DNA from: VXNE01 sp965206615
GTDB lineage: Bacteria; Pseudomonadota; Gammaproteobacteria; Pseudomonadales; Azotimanducaceae
Assembly: GCA_965206615.1 (NCBI GenBank)
Contig: CBDBKI010000005.1
Coordinates: forward strand, 1,984,001-2,048,000
Direction of reading: 5' to 3'
Length of the DNA: 64,000 nt
A program made the position numbers and the translations under genes. A model generated the notes under the pieces. The model was given only the letters and a program-made list of their open reading frames with translations, did no database searches and was not told where the DNA came from. Positions 18,168 through 25,841 of the stretch are shown here, piece by piece (position 1 is the first letter of the stretch; each line of letters begins with the position of its first letter).

Positions 18168-18518
18168 ATGGACCGCATCACCCTTTACCACAACCCCGGC
18201 TGAGGCAAATCGCGCGGCGCGCTGGAGATTCTGCGCGAGCGAGACGTCGAGTTCGATGTCGTGCAATACCTCAAGACTCCCCTGGACGAGGACGCCCTCC
18301 GCGAAATCCTCGCGATGGTGGATGCCCCCCCGGGCGCATTGGTCCGCAAGGACAAGTATTTCAAGGACCTCGGGCTGGATGCCGGGCACTACACGACGGT
18401 GGACGCTGTGGTGAAGCTGCTGGCGGAGCATCCGCGGCTCATGCAGCGCCCGATCGCGGTCCGCGGCGGGCGCGCAGTCATCGGCCGCCCGTCCGAAAAG
18501 GTCGAAGGGTTGCTGTAG
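18168..18518 (+). CDS. arsC: ArsC-family selenoprotein (arsenate reductase-like), in-frame TGA read as Sec12
   Basis: Reading the TGA at 18201-18203 as selenocysteine gives 116 residues, MDRITLYHNPG-Sec-GKSR onward, the length and order of ArsC. The TGA replaces exactly the catalytic Cys12 of plasmid R773 ArsC in the motif HNPxC, and the three arginines important in that enzyme fall at the same numbers here: R60 (ALVRK), R94 (QRPI) and R107 (GRPSE). The ATG follows GGAG at good spacing. A hairpin with a G-containing apical loop begins 9 bases after the TGA. Glutaredoxin-linked reduction of arsenate, or a related thiol exchange, is the family role. A conventional call would start at GTG 18261 and lose the active site. 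The TAG stop is supplied by a palindromic repeat. Confidence 0.85.
18213..18241 (+). promoter_or_regulatory. Candidate bacterial SECIS element of the ArsC-like gene
   Basis: Pairs C18213-G18241, G18214-C18240 and C18215-G18239, then a 2x1 internal loop, then five G-C pairs (18218-18222 with 18233-18237), closing a 10-base apical loop UGGAGAUUCU with G at positions 2-3. The loop starts 20 bases after the TGA, within the accepted range for bacterial SECIS. Folded by eye; energy not computed. Confidence 0.65.
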
Positions 18519-18546
18519 GGGCGACCCTCGTGGTCGCCCGTCCCCT
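18514..18546. repeat. Half copy of the TGTAGGGG palindromic repeat
   Basis: TGTAGGGGCGACC followed by its hairpin partner GGTCGCCC and CGTCCCC. The TAG inside it is the stop codon of the ArsC-like gene. The distal hairpin and CCCCTACA end present in the 80-bp copies are missing. Confidence 0.75.
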
Positions 18547-18590
18547 GCGGTGCCGCGGGTCGGGCGCGGGAAGTGTTGGGAGGCACGTGC

Positions 18591-19562
18591 ATGCGGCGTA
18601 TCGAGTTCGAGGTCGTCGAGGGCTGGGAGAAGCTCCCGGAAGGGTGGAGCTTCGTGGAGGTGGCCGGCGTCGCGACCGACTCGCGGGACCGCGTCTACGC
18701 CTTCAACCGCGGCGAACACCCGATGATCGTGTTCGACAGCGACGGCAACTTCCTCGATGCGTGGGGCGAGGGTGTGTTCACCAATCCCCATGGGCTCTAC
18801 ATCGGTCCCGACGACCGCATCTATGCGGCCGACAACTTCGATCACACCGTCCGGATCTTCAACACGGACGGTGTATTGCTCGACACGCTCGGCGAACGGC
18901 ACCGGCCCTCGGACACGGGCTTCGTCGTCGGCGAAACGCCGGTGCAATACGGGGGCGGGCCCTTCAATCGCGTGACGAACGTCGCGCTCGATGCGGCCGG
19001 CGACCTGTTCATCGCCGATGGCTACGGCAACGCCCGCGTACACAAGTTCTCGGGGGACGGCGAGCATCTGTTCTCGTGGGGCGAGCCCGGCACGGGTCCC
19101 GGCGAGTTCCGGCTCCCGCACGCCATTGCGATAGACCCGGACGACCGGGTGCTCGTCGCCGATCGCGAGAACTCGCGGATTCAGCTGTTCGCACCGGACG
19201 GCAGCTATCTCGCCGAGTGGTCGCACGTCACGCGGCCGGACGACCTGTTCATCGACCCCGACGGGCTGCTCTACGTGGCGGAACTGGGCGAGCGGGCCGG
19301 GCGTAGTCCGGATGTCGAGATCCTGCCGCACATGCCGCATGCGAGTGTGGCGATCCTGGACCTCGATGGCGAGCTGATCACGCGGTTCGGCGGTGCGGAT
19401 CCGGTACGCCCGGGCAACTTCTTTGCCCCCCACGGAATATGGGCGGACGCGCACGGCGATCTGTACGTCGCGGAGGTGGTCTATAGCGCCGGGGCCAACC
19501 GTGGGCTCGTGCCGCTCGACTGCCACGCGTTGCAGAAGTTCGTGCGCATCCGGGCGACGTAA
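18591..19562 (+). CDS. NHL-repeat beta-propeller protein
   Basis: 323 residues from the ATG at 18591 (GGGAGG upstream). At least five NHL-type blades are visible, for example NPHGLYIGPDDRIYAADNFD, LDAAGDLFIADGYGNARV, LPHAIAIDPDDRVLVADREN and FAPHGIWADAHGDLYVAE. Propellers of this kind occur in peptidylglycine lyase-like enzymes and in protein-binding scaffolds; no catalytic signature is clear. There is no signal peptide, so it is probably cytoplasmic. It follows the ArsC-like gene after 72 bases that contain the palindromic repeat, so co-transcription is possible. Confidence 0.82.
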   Translation: MRRIEFEVVEGWEKLPEGWSFVEVAGVATDSRDRVYAFNRGEHPMIVFDSDGNFLDAWGEGVFTNPHGLYIGPDDRIYAADNFDHTVRIFNTDGVLLDTLGERHRPSDTGFVVGETPVQYGGGPFNRVTNVALDAAGDLFIADGYGNARVHKFSGDGEHLFSWGEPGTGPGEFRLPHAIAIDPDDRVLVADRENSRIQLFAPDGSYLAEWSHVTRPDDLFIDPDGLLYVAELGERAGRSPDVEILPHMPHASVAILDLDGELITRFGGADPVRPGNFFAPHGIWADAHGDLYVAEVVYSAGANRGLVPLDCHALQKFVRIRAT

Positions 19563-19614
19563 GGGCAGGGGTGGCGAGCGCTACGCACCGCCTTCAATGG
19601 GCAACTGCCGGAAT

Positions 19615-20571
19615 CTACGGGCCCTGGTACCGCTCCCGGTCCAGGTCCGCCTCCAGACGGGCCAGTTCGTCCTGCAGCATGCCGGCGATGCGATACACGT
19701 GGGACGGGAAGACGTGTTTCGGGTGTTCGATGGGCGGCAGATCCACGTCCATCGCGTCCAGGGTGAGCGTCAGGTAGGCCAGTTCCGCGAGGAGCGTGGT
19801 GGCCAGGTGGTAGACGTCAGAGGGCGCGATGTCGCGTCGCCGCAGTTCCGGACGCAGGTTGAGCTGCAGTAGGTCGATGTTGTGGTGGCGACCGATCTCC
19901 TGCGTGATCGACAGGCACTCGAGGACACGTCGATACACGTCCGCCGGAACCTTGCCGGGATCGAACGGCGGCAGGGTACCGTAGACGGGCGCGTCCGGAT
20001 CCACGGTGAGCGCGCCGGCGACGTACGCGGCGGCAAGAGCGAGCCGGTCGTAGACATCCGCATCGGCGATGGGCCGGTCGAGCATCAGGTTCAACTGGCG
20101 GTTGACCTGAACGACTTCCCGCAGAACGTCCCTGGGCTGCCGGTCAGGCTCCAGCCGGGGTAATTCGGCGCGATACGCGAGGTCCAGCTCTGCGCGCATG
20201 CGGTCTATCGAGGTGCGTACGGTGACCACGACAGCGAATACGTGGCGCGGCTCGATCTCCCCGGTGGGGGGCTCCGGGAGTTCGGTCTCTCCCCCGGTCA
20301 GCTGGCGGTCCAGGCGTGCGACCTTCCGGAACAGCGTCTGCATCTGGTAGTAGACATGCCGAGGTTGCGCCTCGTTGACGATCCACGGCTGTGCAGTGAG
20401 CCGGGGCCGTCCCATGACCTCGCGGATCAACTCGACGTCCTGGGCGACCTGCTTGACGGCCTGGTAGACGTGCGCGGGCGTGATCTCCTCTGCGCCCCGC
20501 GCCGTCAGAAACGATGCAAGACAGAACAGGGAGGCGAGCAGGACGGTGGGTTTCAAAGGGGCTTCTCCCAT
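19615..20571 (-). CDS. Secreted protein with seven P-x-x-V-Y helical repeats, unknown function
   Basis: 318 residues with a signal peptide (LKPTVLLASLFCLASFLTARG). I do not recognise a named family. The mature protein is made of degenerate repeats, each opening with a proline and a V-Y/F/L pair and followed by an amphipathic helix: ITPAHVYQAV, AQPRHVYYQM, IEPRHVFAVV, RQPRDVLREV, KVPADVYRRV, IAPSDVYHLA and VFPSHVYRIA. A periplasmic helical-repeat scaffold or adaptor is a reasonable guess. It converges on the NHL gene and lies 15 bases from a small membrane protein gene on the same strand. Confidence 0.6.
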   Translation of the reverse strand: MGEAPLKPTVLLASLFCLASFLTARGAEEITPAHVYQAVKQVAQDVELIREVMGRPRLTAQPWIVNEAQPRHVYYQMQTLFRKVARLDRQLTGGETELPEPPTGEIEPRHVFAVVVTVRTSIDRMRAELDLAYRAELPRLEPDRQPRDVLREVVQVNRQLNLMLDRPIADADVYDRLALAAAYVAGALTVDPDAPVYGTLPPFDPGKVPADVYRRVLECLSITQEIGRHHNIDLLQLNLRPELRRRDIAPSDVYHLATTLLAELAYLTLTLDAMDVDLPPIEHPKHVFPSHVYRIAGMLQDELARLEADLDRERYQGP

Positions 20572-20586
20572 TCGAGTCGTGGGCGA

Positions 20587-21018
20587 TCATACCCGAGGTG
20601 TGCGGTCGCGGGTGCGTGTGTCCGCGTCCTCCGCGTCCTCGGGAGCGCGCCGGAGGGCGCCGAACATCGTCGAGAACACCACCAGTCCCAGTAGCGCGAG
20701 AGCGCCCACCCCGGCAGCGTGCGCTGCGTAGCGGGTGTGCGCCTTGCCGCAGACCGTGAACCACTGCGTTCCGTGGGCGGGCGGCGCGGCGCAGGCGAAG
20801 GTGAAGTCCTCGTCGAAATCCTCGACGCACAGGAACGTCCCGCGCGTCTGTCCGGTGATGTCCGTGTCCTGCACGTCGCAGGCTCCGGGCAACTGGTGCA
20901 CGCCGGTGCTCACGTGGGTTTCGGGCGAGAACCCCGCCATGTTGAAAGCGAGCATGACCAGATAGGCGGCTGCCGCGGCTCGGGCGAGCCAGTCGACGGG
21001 CAGCGCGCCGCGCCGCAC
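20587..21018 (-). CDS. Small two-helix membrane protein with cysteine-containing periplasmic loop
   Basis: 143 residues from a GTG at 21018, with no strong ribosome-binding site. Two hydrophobic segments (AAAAAYLVMLAFNMAG and AGVGALALLGLVVFSTMFG) flank an exported loop with cysteines in GACDV, FLCVED, FACAAP and VCGKAH, which could form disulfides or bind a metal. The C-terminus is charged (DAEDADTRTRDRTPRV). No family recognised. The upstream sequence on this strand looks like decayed coding DNA, so this may be the intact end of a longer frameshifted gene. It precedes the repeat protein on the same strand and may be co-transcribed with it. Confidence 0.45.
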   Translation of the reverse strand: MRRGALPVDWLARAAAAAYLVMLAFNMAGFSPETHVSTGVHQLPGACDVQDTDITGQTRGTFLCVEDFDEDFTFACAAPPAHGTQWFTVCGKAHTRYAAHAAGVGALALLGLVVFSTMFGALRRAPEDAEDADTRTRDRTPRV

Positions 21019-21507
21019 GGGGTGGCGTCCGAGGAAAACGGAACACCGTCAGATGCCCGAGCACGGGACGGCTGGTGGCGGTGACGGCATCCATCGCCCC
21101 GAGGTGGCCGCAGTGCACGTACTCGAACCCTTCCGTCGCCATGTCGTCGCCGAGGTACCGGTCCCGGTCGTCACCGTCTTGCTCATGTGCAGCGCGTAGT
21201 CCGTCACCTGGACCTTCTGGATCACCGTCGCAGCATTGGTGGCAGGGCGACCGTGACGGACGTGCCGTCGACGAGGGGTTTTCACGGTACGAAATCGGTG
21301 CGCAAGGAGTGGATCAATCACGGTCGCAATAGGCCCGTCCATCGTGGCGGTTCGGATCAACCCAAAACGGCCCTGCACACGGGAATCCTGACAGTCTGCC
21401 GTGGTGTTCTTCCCGCTCGACCGATGTCGCCGGACCGTGCTCGCGGACTCGGCACTCCTGCGGTCGGAGCTTCAACAACTGGTTGCGGGCGCGCTGATGC
21501 GGCCTGA
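21019..21507. other. 489-bp gap with possible decayed coding sequence
   Basis: No intact gene seen. On the minus strand two abutting frames (TVIQKVQVTDYALHMSK near 21200, then GFEYVHCGHLGAMDAVTA near 21100) read like protein joined by a frameshift, so a gene remnant is likely. The rest (21300-21507) shows nothing I can identify. Confidence 0.35.
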
Positions 21508-21867
21508 TCAGTCCCCCAGGACGTCGAGAGCCCCTAGCAGCGGGAGAAGCTTCAACAAAGTCTCCCTGAACTCCTCTGGTGTCGCGGTGACGATCTTCTC
21601 GGCTTTCCGTTCTCTCCAGGCCAGGGTCTGCACCAGGTTCGCCGCAACGACCGATGGCCTGTCGAGATTGGCGATCGGGACTTCCGTCGCCCCGCCGCGA
21701 ACGCTGGTGCTGATGGGACAGCAGATGAGCAAGCCCGTGCTGCGATTGTATTCCTGACTGCTCAACACCAGCGCCGGACGGTACTTGCCGATCTCCTTGC
21801 CCTTCGCCGGTTCGAAATCAAGCCAAATCACATCCCTGCGTTCGGGGACGTAACCTGTGTGTGCCAC
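21508..21867 (-). CDS. mazF: MazF/PemK-family mRNA interferase toxin
   Basis: 119 residues starting at a GTG that directly follows the antitoxin's TAG stop. The fold signature is clear: RRDVIWLDFEPAKGKEIGKYRPALVLS, then LLICCPISTSVRGGATEVPI and SVVAANLVQTLAWRE. MazF toxins cut single-stranded mRNA at short motifs. The arginine in KYRPALVLS and the serine/threonine of PISTS are the usual active-site positions. The order antitoxin then toxin with zero spacing is typical. It lies in a scarred region with transposon and sulfatase fragments, as mobile TA modules often do. Confidence 0.9.
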   Translation of the reverse strand: MAHTGYVPERRDVIWLDFEPAKGKEIGKYRPALVLSSQEYNRSTGLLICCPISTSVRGGATEVPIANLDRPSVVAANLVQTLAWRERKAEKIVTATPEEFRETLLKLLPLLGALDVLGD

Positions 21868-22134
21868 CTAGATACCCACCTCAACTCCCGTGGGATTCGC
21901 CAACACATCAGCATGCGCGGTCTCCGGCGTGATCCCCGTCAACAACGCGCTCTCGCTGTAGGGGAAGCGGAGTGTGCCCAGTCTCCCAACGGCGGGTCTG
22001 ACGACGAGGCCTTCGCTGCTCACGTCGACCGTGACCCGGGTACCCGCCTTGAATTGCGGCATCTCCGCCATGATGCCGGTGACGCGCAACGCCAAGCTGT
22101 TGCCCCACTTCTTGATTTCCGCTTCTACTCGCAC
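21868..22134 (-). CDS. mazE: MazE/AbrB-type antitoxin
   Basis: 88 residues. The N-terminus EAEIKKWGNSLALRVTGIMA is the swapped-hairpin AbrB/MazE DNA-binding signature, followed by FKAGTRVTVDVSSEGLVVRP. The C-terminal half is the flexible toxin-binding segment. Its TAG stop touches the GTG start of the toxin. It probably represses its own promoter in the stretch upstream of 22134; a TA-richer segment (22160-22200) on that side could hold the operator, but I see no clean palindrome. Confidence 0.87.
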   Translation of the reverse strand: MRVEAEIKKWGNSLALRVTGIMAEMPQFKAGTRVTVDVSSEGLVVRPAVGRLGTLRFPYSESALLTGITPETAHADVLANPTGVEVGI

Positions 22135-22315
22135 AACTCGCTCGACTTGTCATGGACGGCGGGCCGAGTATATCCCGTGTAGACACTTCGTCAACGTGGA
22201 ACTGCATTCCTGACGACGGCCAGCCGCGACCACAGGACGATCGTGCAGCTGTCCGTACGCAGGATGCAGTCCACGTGACACCGCGGACTTCTGGCGGAAG
22301 GCCGCGTGGGCGATC

Positions 22316-22915
22316 TCATCGAGTTCGCTGTCGCGGATCGCAGGTACGCCTTCGCGTTCTCATCTTGATTGTCGCCGCAGAGCCGGGCGGCGTGGCCGGG
22401 TCAGGAAAATCGGCGATCCGCGACAACCCGAGGGGTTGGTGCGGAGAGATGGTCGAGCCGGTTGAAGCGGTTGGTGAGGACTTGGTCCAGCACCCGCCGT
22501 GGTCGTAGCGAGCCGCGCCCCAAGCGCGTCGAGCAGAAGCGCCCACGAACACTGCTGGCCACATGGGCTCGGCCTGCGGCGCATTGTTGGCCGCGAGGAG
22601 CGCCGGCCAGCGGGCGGCGAACGGCACGTGCAGCCCGCCCTCGAAGTGCGTCAGCTTCCAGCCGCGATACGGCTCGTTCACGTTGGGAAGCCCGATGTAG
22701 TTGGCGCCGCCGTTGTCGCTCGTGAACACGACGAGGGTGTTCTCCGCGAGCCCCTTCGCTTCGAGCGCCTCCTGGATGCGCCGTACGCTCCGGTCCATGG
22801 ACAGGATCATGCCGGCGTAGACACGCAGCGCGTGGTCCTCGATGTGGGCGCCCGCGTCGTAGTCCGACTTCAGCGCCTGCAGCGCCCCATAGCCGGTCCG
22901 GCACTCGCTCGCGAG
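22316..22915 (-). pseudogene. Sulfatase fragment, 5' end lost at IS256 remnant
   Basis: A middle-to-C-terminal sulfatase segment is readable: DYDAGAHIEDHALRVYAGMI, the metal-site motif VFTSDNGGANYIG, and LTHFEGGLHVPFAARWPA. The N-terminal half with the formylglycine signature is absent. The frame ends at a TAG at 22916-22918 where IS256-like DNA begins, and the 3' end drifts out of sulfatase-like sequence near 22480. It is unrelated in detail to the sulfatases at 16778 and 43935-47023. Insertion followed by deletion is the simplest explanation. Confidence 0.75.
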
Positions 22916-22918
22916 CTA

Positions 22919-23372
22919 TGGTCGAATCTGGTGTACGGATGAGTTGAGCGTGCGGCGTGTCTCTGCTGAAATCGAGTTTGGAAGAACGGTCTCAGCAAGA
23001 GGAGCACACCGCACATGGGCAACGATAATGTGGTTTCGCTGGCGGCGCCAGCATCGGTTTCCGATCCGCTCACGGATCTTCTTCGGGCCGGCGCGCGGCG
23101 GCTGATCGAGGCGGCGGTGTCGGCGGAGTTCGGGGAGTATCTGTCGGCGTTCGAGGAAGAGAAGTTGCCAGACGGTCGGCGGCGGATGGTGCGCAACGGT
23201 CATCTTCCGGAACGGCAGATTCTGACCGGGATCGGCGCGGTGGACGTTCGGGTGCCGAAGGCGCGCAGCCGGTCGGGCTCAGCGGAACCGTTCCGCTCTG
23301 CGCTGGTGCCGCCATACGTGCGCCGCAGCGCAAGCATCGATGCGGCGGTTCCGTGGCTGTACCTGCACGGGC
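22919..23372 (+). mobile_element. IS256-family insertion sequence remnant (left end and transposase N-terminus)
   Basis: About 95 bases of non-coding left end precede an ATG at 23015 with an AAGAGGAGCA ribosome-binding site. The transposase N-terminus matches the IS256/Mutator style: DLLRAGARRLIEAAVSAEFG, GRRRMVRNGHLPERQI, VRVPKARSRSG and SIDAAVPWLYLHG. Sequence identity to a transposase stops near 23372; the catalytic DDE domain and right end are missing. The reading frame happens to stay open into the next gene. One end lies exactly where the sulfatase fragment stops. Confidence 0.8.
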
Positions 23373-23500
23373 GGCAAATCGGCGACACACACACCGCGCG
23401 TCCCACGCCCGCAATGGCCAGAGTCCTACAGCGGACGCCTGTCTACCGCGGTCGCGTAATACACTTACGCCAGACACACAGCCGTACGGAGGCGATTCCC

Positions 23501-24364
23501 ATGGCATTTTCCGGCGTCGAAAACGCGCGCTTCGGCATCTCGATCTTTCCCACCGACTACTCCATTCAGCCGGTGCAACTCGCACGCGAGGTGGAGGCGC
23601 GCGGGCTCGACAGCATGTTCTTCCCCGAGCACACCCACATCCCGACGAGCCGCGCGACGCCCTTTCCGGGTGGTGGCGACCTGCCGCAGCAGTACTGGCA
23701 CTCCCACGACCCCTTCGTCGCCCTGGCCGCGTGCGCCGCGGTGACGGAGAGGGTCCGGCTCGGCACCGGAATCTGCCTCGTCATCGAGCGGGACCCGATC
23801 ACCCTGGCCAAGGAGATCGCGTCGCTCGACATGATTTCCGGCGGCCGTGCGGTGATCGGCATCGGCGCCGGCTGGAACCGCGAGGAGATGGAGAACCACG
23901 GCGCGGACTATCGGAACCGCTGGAAGATCGTCCGCGAGAAGGTGCTGGCGATGCGCGAGATCTGGCGCGAGGACGAAGCCGAGTACCACGGCGAGTTCGT
24001 CGACTTCGACCCGATCTGGTCCTGGCCGAAACCCGTGCAGGCGGGGGGCCCGCCGATCTGGATCGGCGCGAACTCGAAGTGGGTGTTCGACCGTATTGCG
24101 GACTACGCGGATGGCTGGATGCCGATCGGGGGACTTGGCACGGGCAACATGGAACGGTTGACCGAGGCGATGGAGGCGAGAGGCCGCAAGGTCAAGGACC
24201 TGACGCTCTCGCTGTTCGGCGCGCCCATGCAGCCTGAACAGTGCGTCGGTCGCATCGAGCAGGGCTTCGACGAGGTGATCTTCGGCATGCCGTCGGAGCC
24301 GGCGGACAAGGTGCTGCCCCTGCTGGACCGAGTGGCCGGCATCGTCGAGGCGATTCGCGCCTGA
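23501..24364 (+). CDS. LLM-class (F420-dependent-type) flavin monooxygenase or oxidoreductase
   Basis: 287 residues from the ATG at 23501, with GGAGG eight bases upstream. Luciferase-like TIM barrel: FGISIFPTDYSIQPVQLA, MFFPEHTHIP, LGTGICLVIERDPITLAKE, GRAVIGIGAGWNREEMENHG and PIWIGANSKWVFDRIADYAD are typical of the TIGR03619-type F420-dependent group. Whether the cofactor is F420 or FMN cannot be decided. The longer open frame back to 23015 is an accidental fusion with IS256 debris. A CoA-transferase follows 39 bases later in the same direction and may share the transcript. Confidence 0.86.
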   Translation: MAFSGVENARFGISIFPTDYSIQPVQLAREVEARGLDSMFFPEHTHIPTSRATPFPGGGDLPQQYWHSHDPFVALAACAAVTERVRLGTGICLVIERDPITLAKEIASLDMISGGRAVIGIGAGWNREEMENHGADYRNRWKIVREKVLAMREIWREDEAEYHGEFVDFDPIWSWPKPVQAGGPPIWIGANSKWVFDRIADYADGWMPIGGLGTGNMERLTEAMEARGRKVKDLTLSLFGAPMQPEQCVGRIEQGFDEVIFGMPSEPADKVLPLLDRVAGIVEAIRA

Positions 24365-24403
24365 CGGGGGCCGGGAAGGCGACGGACTGCCGCAGGGCCG
24401 GCC

Positions 24404-25624
24404 ATGGCGAAACGCATCGCCGCCGCGGAGTGGCCCGCGCTCCTTGCGCCCGGCCACCGGGTCTGGGTCAGCGCGGGCAGCAACGAGCCCGTGGCGCTAC
24501 TGGAGGCGCTGGCGGCGCAGCGCGAGGCCGGCCGGGGCGTGACCTTCATCCAGTTCCCGCTACCCGGCTTGAACCGCTTCGACTTCACGGCGCTGCACGA
24601 AGAAGCGGACATGCTCACGTTCTTCATGACGCCGGACCTGCGCCGCTCACGCGCGCGCTTCCTGCCGATGCAGATGCGCTTCGTGTTCGAGTACCTGCGC
24701 CGGGGGCCGCTCGATGTGGCCCTGATCCAGGTCGCCCGCGCTCGCGACGGAGGCTTGGTGGTGGGACCCAACGTCGACTTCGTGGGTGCGGTGCTCGAGT
24801 CGGCCCGCGTCGTCGTGGCCGAACTGAACCATGGCCTGTCTGCGCCGGCCGGCGGCATGCGACTGGATGAGGATCGCGTCGACTACGTGGTCGAGTCGGA
24901 CCGGCCGCCGGCAACGATCGAGCAACCGGCCGTGGACGCCGCCGCGCGGCGCATCGGTGCGCACGTCGCGGAACTCATCCGCGACGGCGACTGCATACAG
25001 ACGGGCATCGGCGCCATCCCGATGGCGATTCTCGGCGCATTGACGGACAAGCGCGACCTCGGGCTGCACGGCGGCCTCATCGACGATGGCGGCATGGCGC
25101 TGATCGAAGCCGGCAACATGACCGGCGCGCGCAAGAACGTGGACACACACCGCCACGTGGTCGGCATGGCCCTCGGCAGCGCAGCGCTGCATGACTGGCT
25201 CGCCGGTCGTCCCGATGTCGTTCTGGCCGGCGCGGACCATACCCACGAACTGGACGTCATTCGCCGGATCGACAACTTCGTGTCCATCAACTCCGCGGTC
25301 GAGGTCGACCTCCACGGGCAGGTGAACGCGGAGGTCGCGGGCGGCCGACAGATCTCCGGGACCGGTGGCGCGGTGGACTTCATGCGGGGCGCCCGGGCGT
25401 CGAAAGGCGGCCGCTCCATCGTCGCCATGAACGCGACTGCGCGCGGCGGCACGGTATCCCGCATCGTGCCCCGGGTCGAGATGGTCACGGCGCTACGCAC
25501 GGACGTCGATCTGGTGGTGACGGAATTCGGCGTCGCCGATCTCGCGACGAAGACCGCGGACGAGCGCGCGGAAGCGCTCATCGCCATCGCGCATCCGGAC
25601 TGTCGGGAGGGCCTTGCCGGCTGA
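24404..25624 (+). CDS. Acetyl-CoA hydrolase/transferase family CoA-transferase
   Basis: 406 residues. The family moves CoA between acids such as acetate and 4-hydroxybutyrate. The active-site glutamate is expected in FVSINSAVEVDLHGQ; the glycine-rich ISGTGGAVDFMRGA and the end motif FGVADLATKTADER complete the C-terminal CoA-binding half. The N-terminal half starts VWVSAGSNEPVALLEAL. It resembles 4-hydroxybutyrate CoA-transferases more than long-chain hydrolases. Its position behind an LLM oxidoreductase suggests a small catabolic unit; the substrate is not determined. Confidence 0.87.
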   Translation: MAKRIAAAEWPALLAPGHRVWVSAGSNEPVALLEALAAQREAGRGVTFIQFPLPGLNRFDFTALHEEADMLTFFMTPDLRRSRARFLPMQMRFVFEYLRRGPLDVALIQVARARDGGLVVGPNVDFVGAVLESARVVVAELNHGLSAPAGGMRLDEDRVDYVVESDRPPATIEQPAVDAAARRIGAHVAELIRDGDCIQTGIGAIPMAILGALTDKRDLGLHGGLIDDGGMALIEAGNMTGARKNVDTHRHVVGMALGSAALHDWLAGRPDVVLAGADHTHELDVIRRIDNFVSINSAVEVDLHGQVNAEVAGGRQISGTGGAVDFMRGARASKGGRSIVAMNATARGGTVSRIVPRVEMVTALRTDVDLVVTEFGVADLATKTADERAEALIAIAHPDCREGLAG

Positions 25625-25841
25625 CTTTTCGGGTGCGGCGCGTGCTGGTCGGTGCAGTGTGTGGACCCAATGATCTTCCCGGCGCCGGAATGTCGGGAAA
25701 CGGGGCGGACCACTCTCCACTCCGGTACCGGACGCCCGGTGCGCGCACCCTGCCGGCGCATGGGGGTGCCGGATCGCCGTCCGACTGCCCGTCGCGCCAG
25801 CCTTGGACGGCCGTGTTCAGGGGTTCTGCCATTCTCGGAGC

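Noticed and set aside
18261..18518. Short ArsC-like protein starting at GTG 18261
   Set aside because: It would lack the N-terminal strand and active site; the upstream codons from 18168 match ArsC residue by residue with a ribosome-binding site.
23015..24364. A real transposase-luciferase fusion protein
   Set aside because: The LLM gene has its own ATG and strong GGAGG at 23501, and the sequence 23372-23500 does not resemble a linker.
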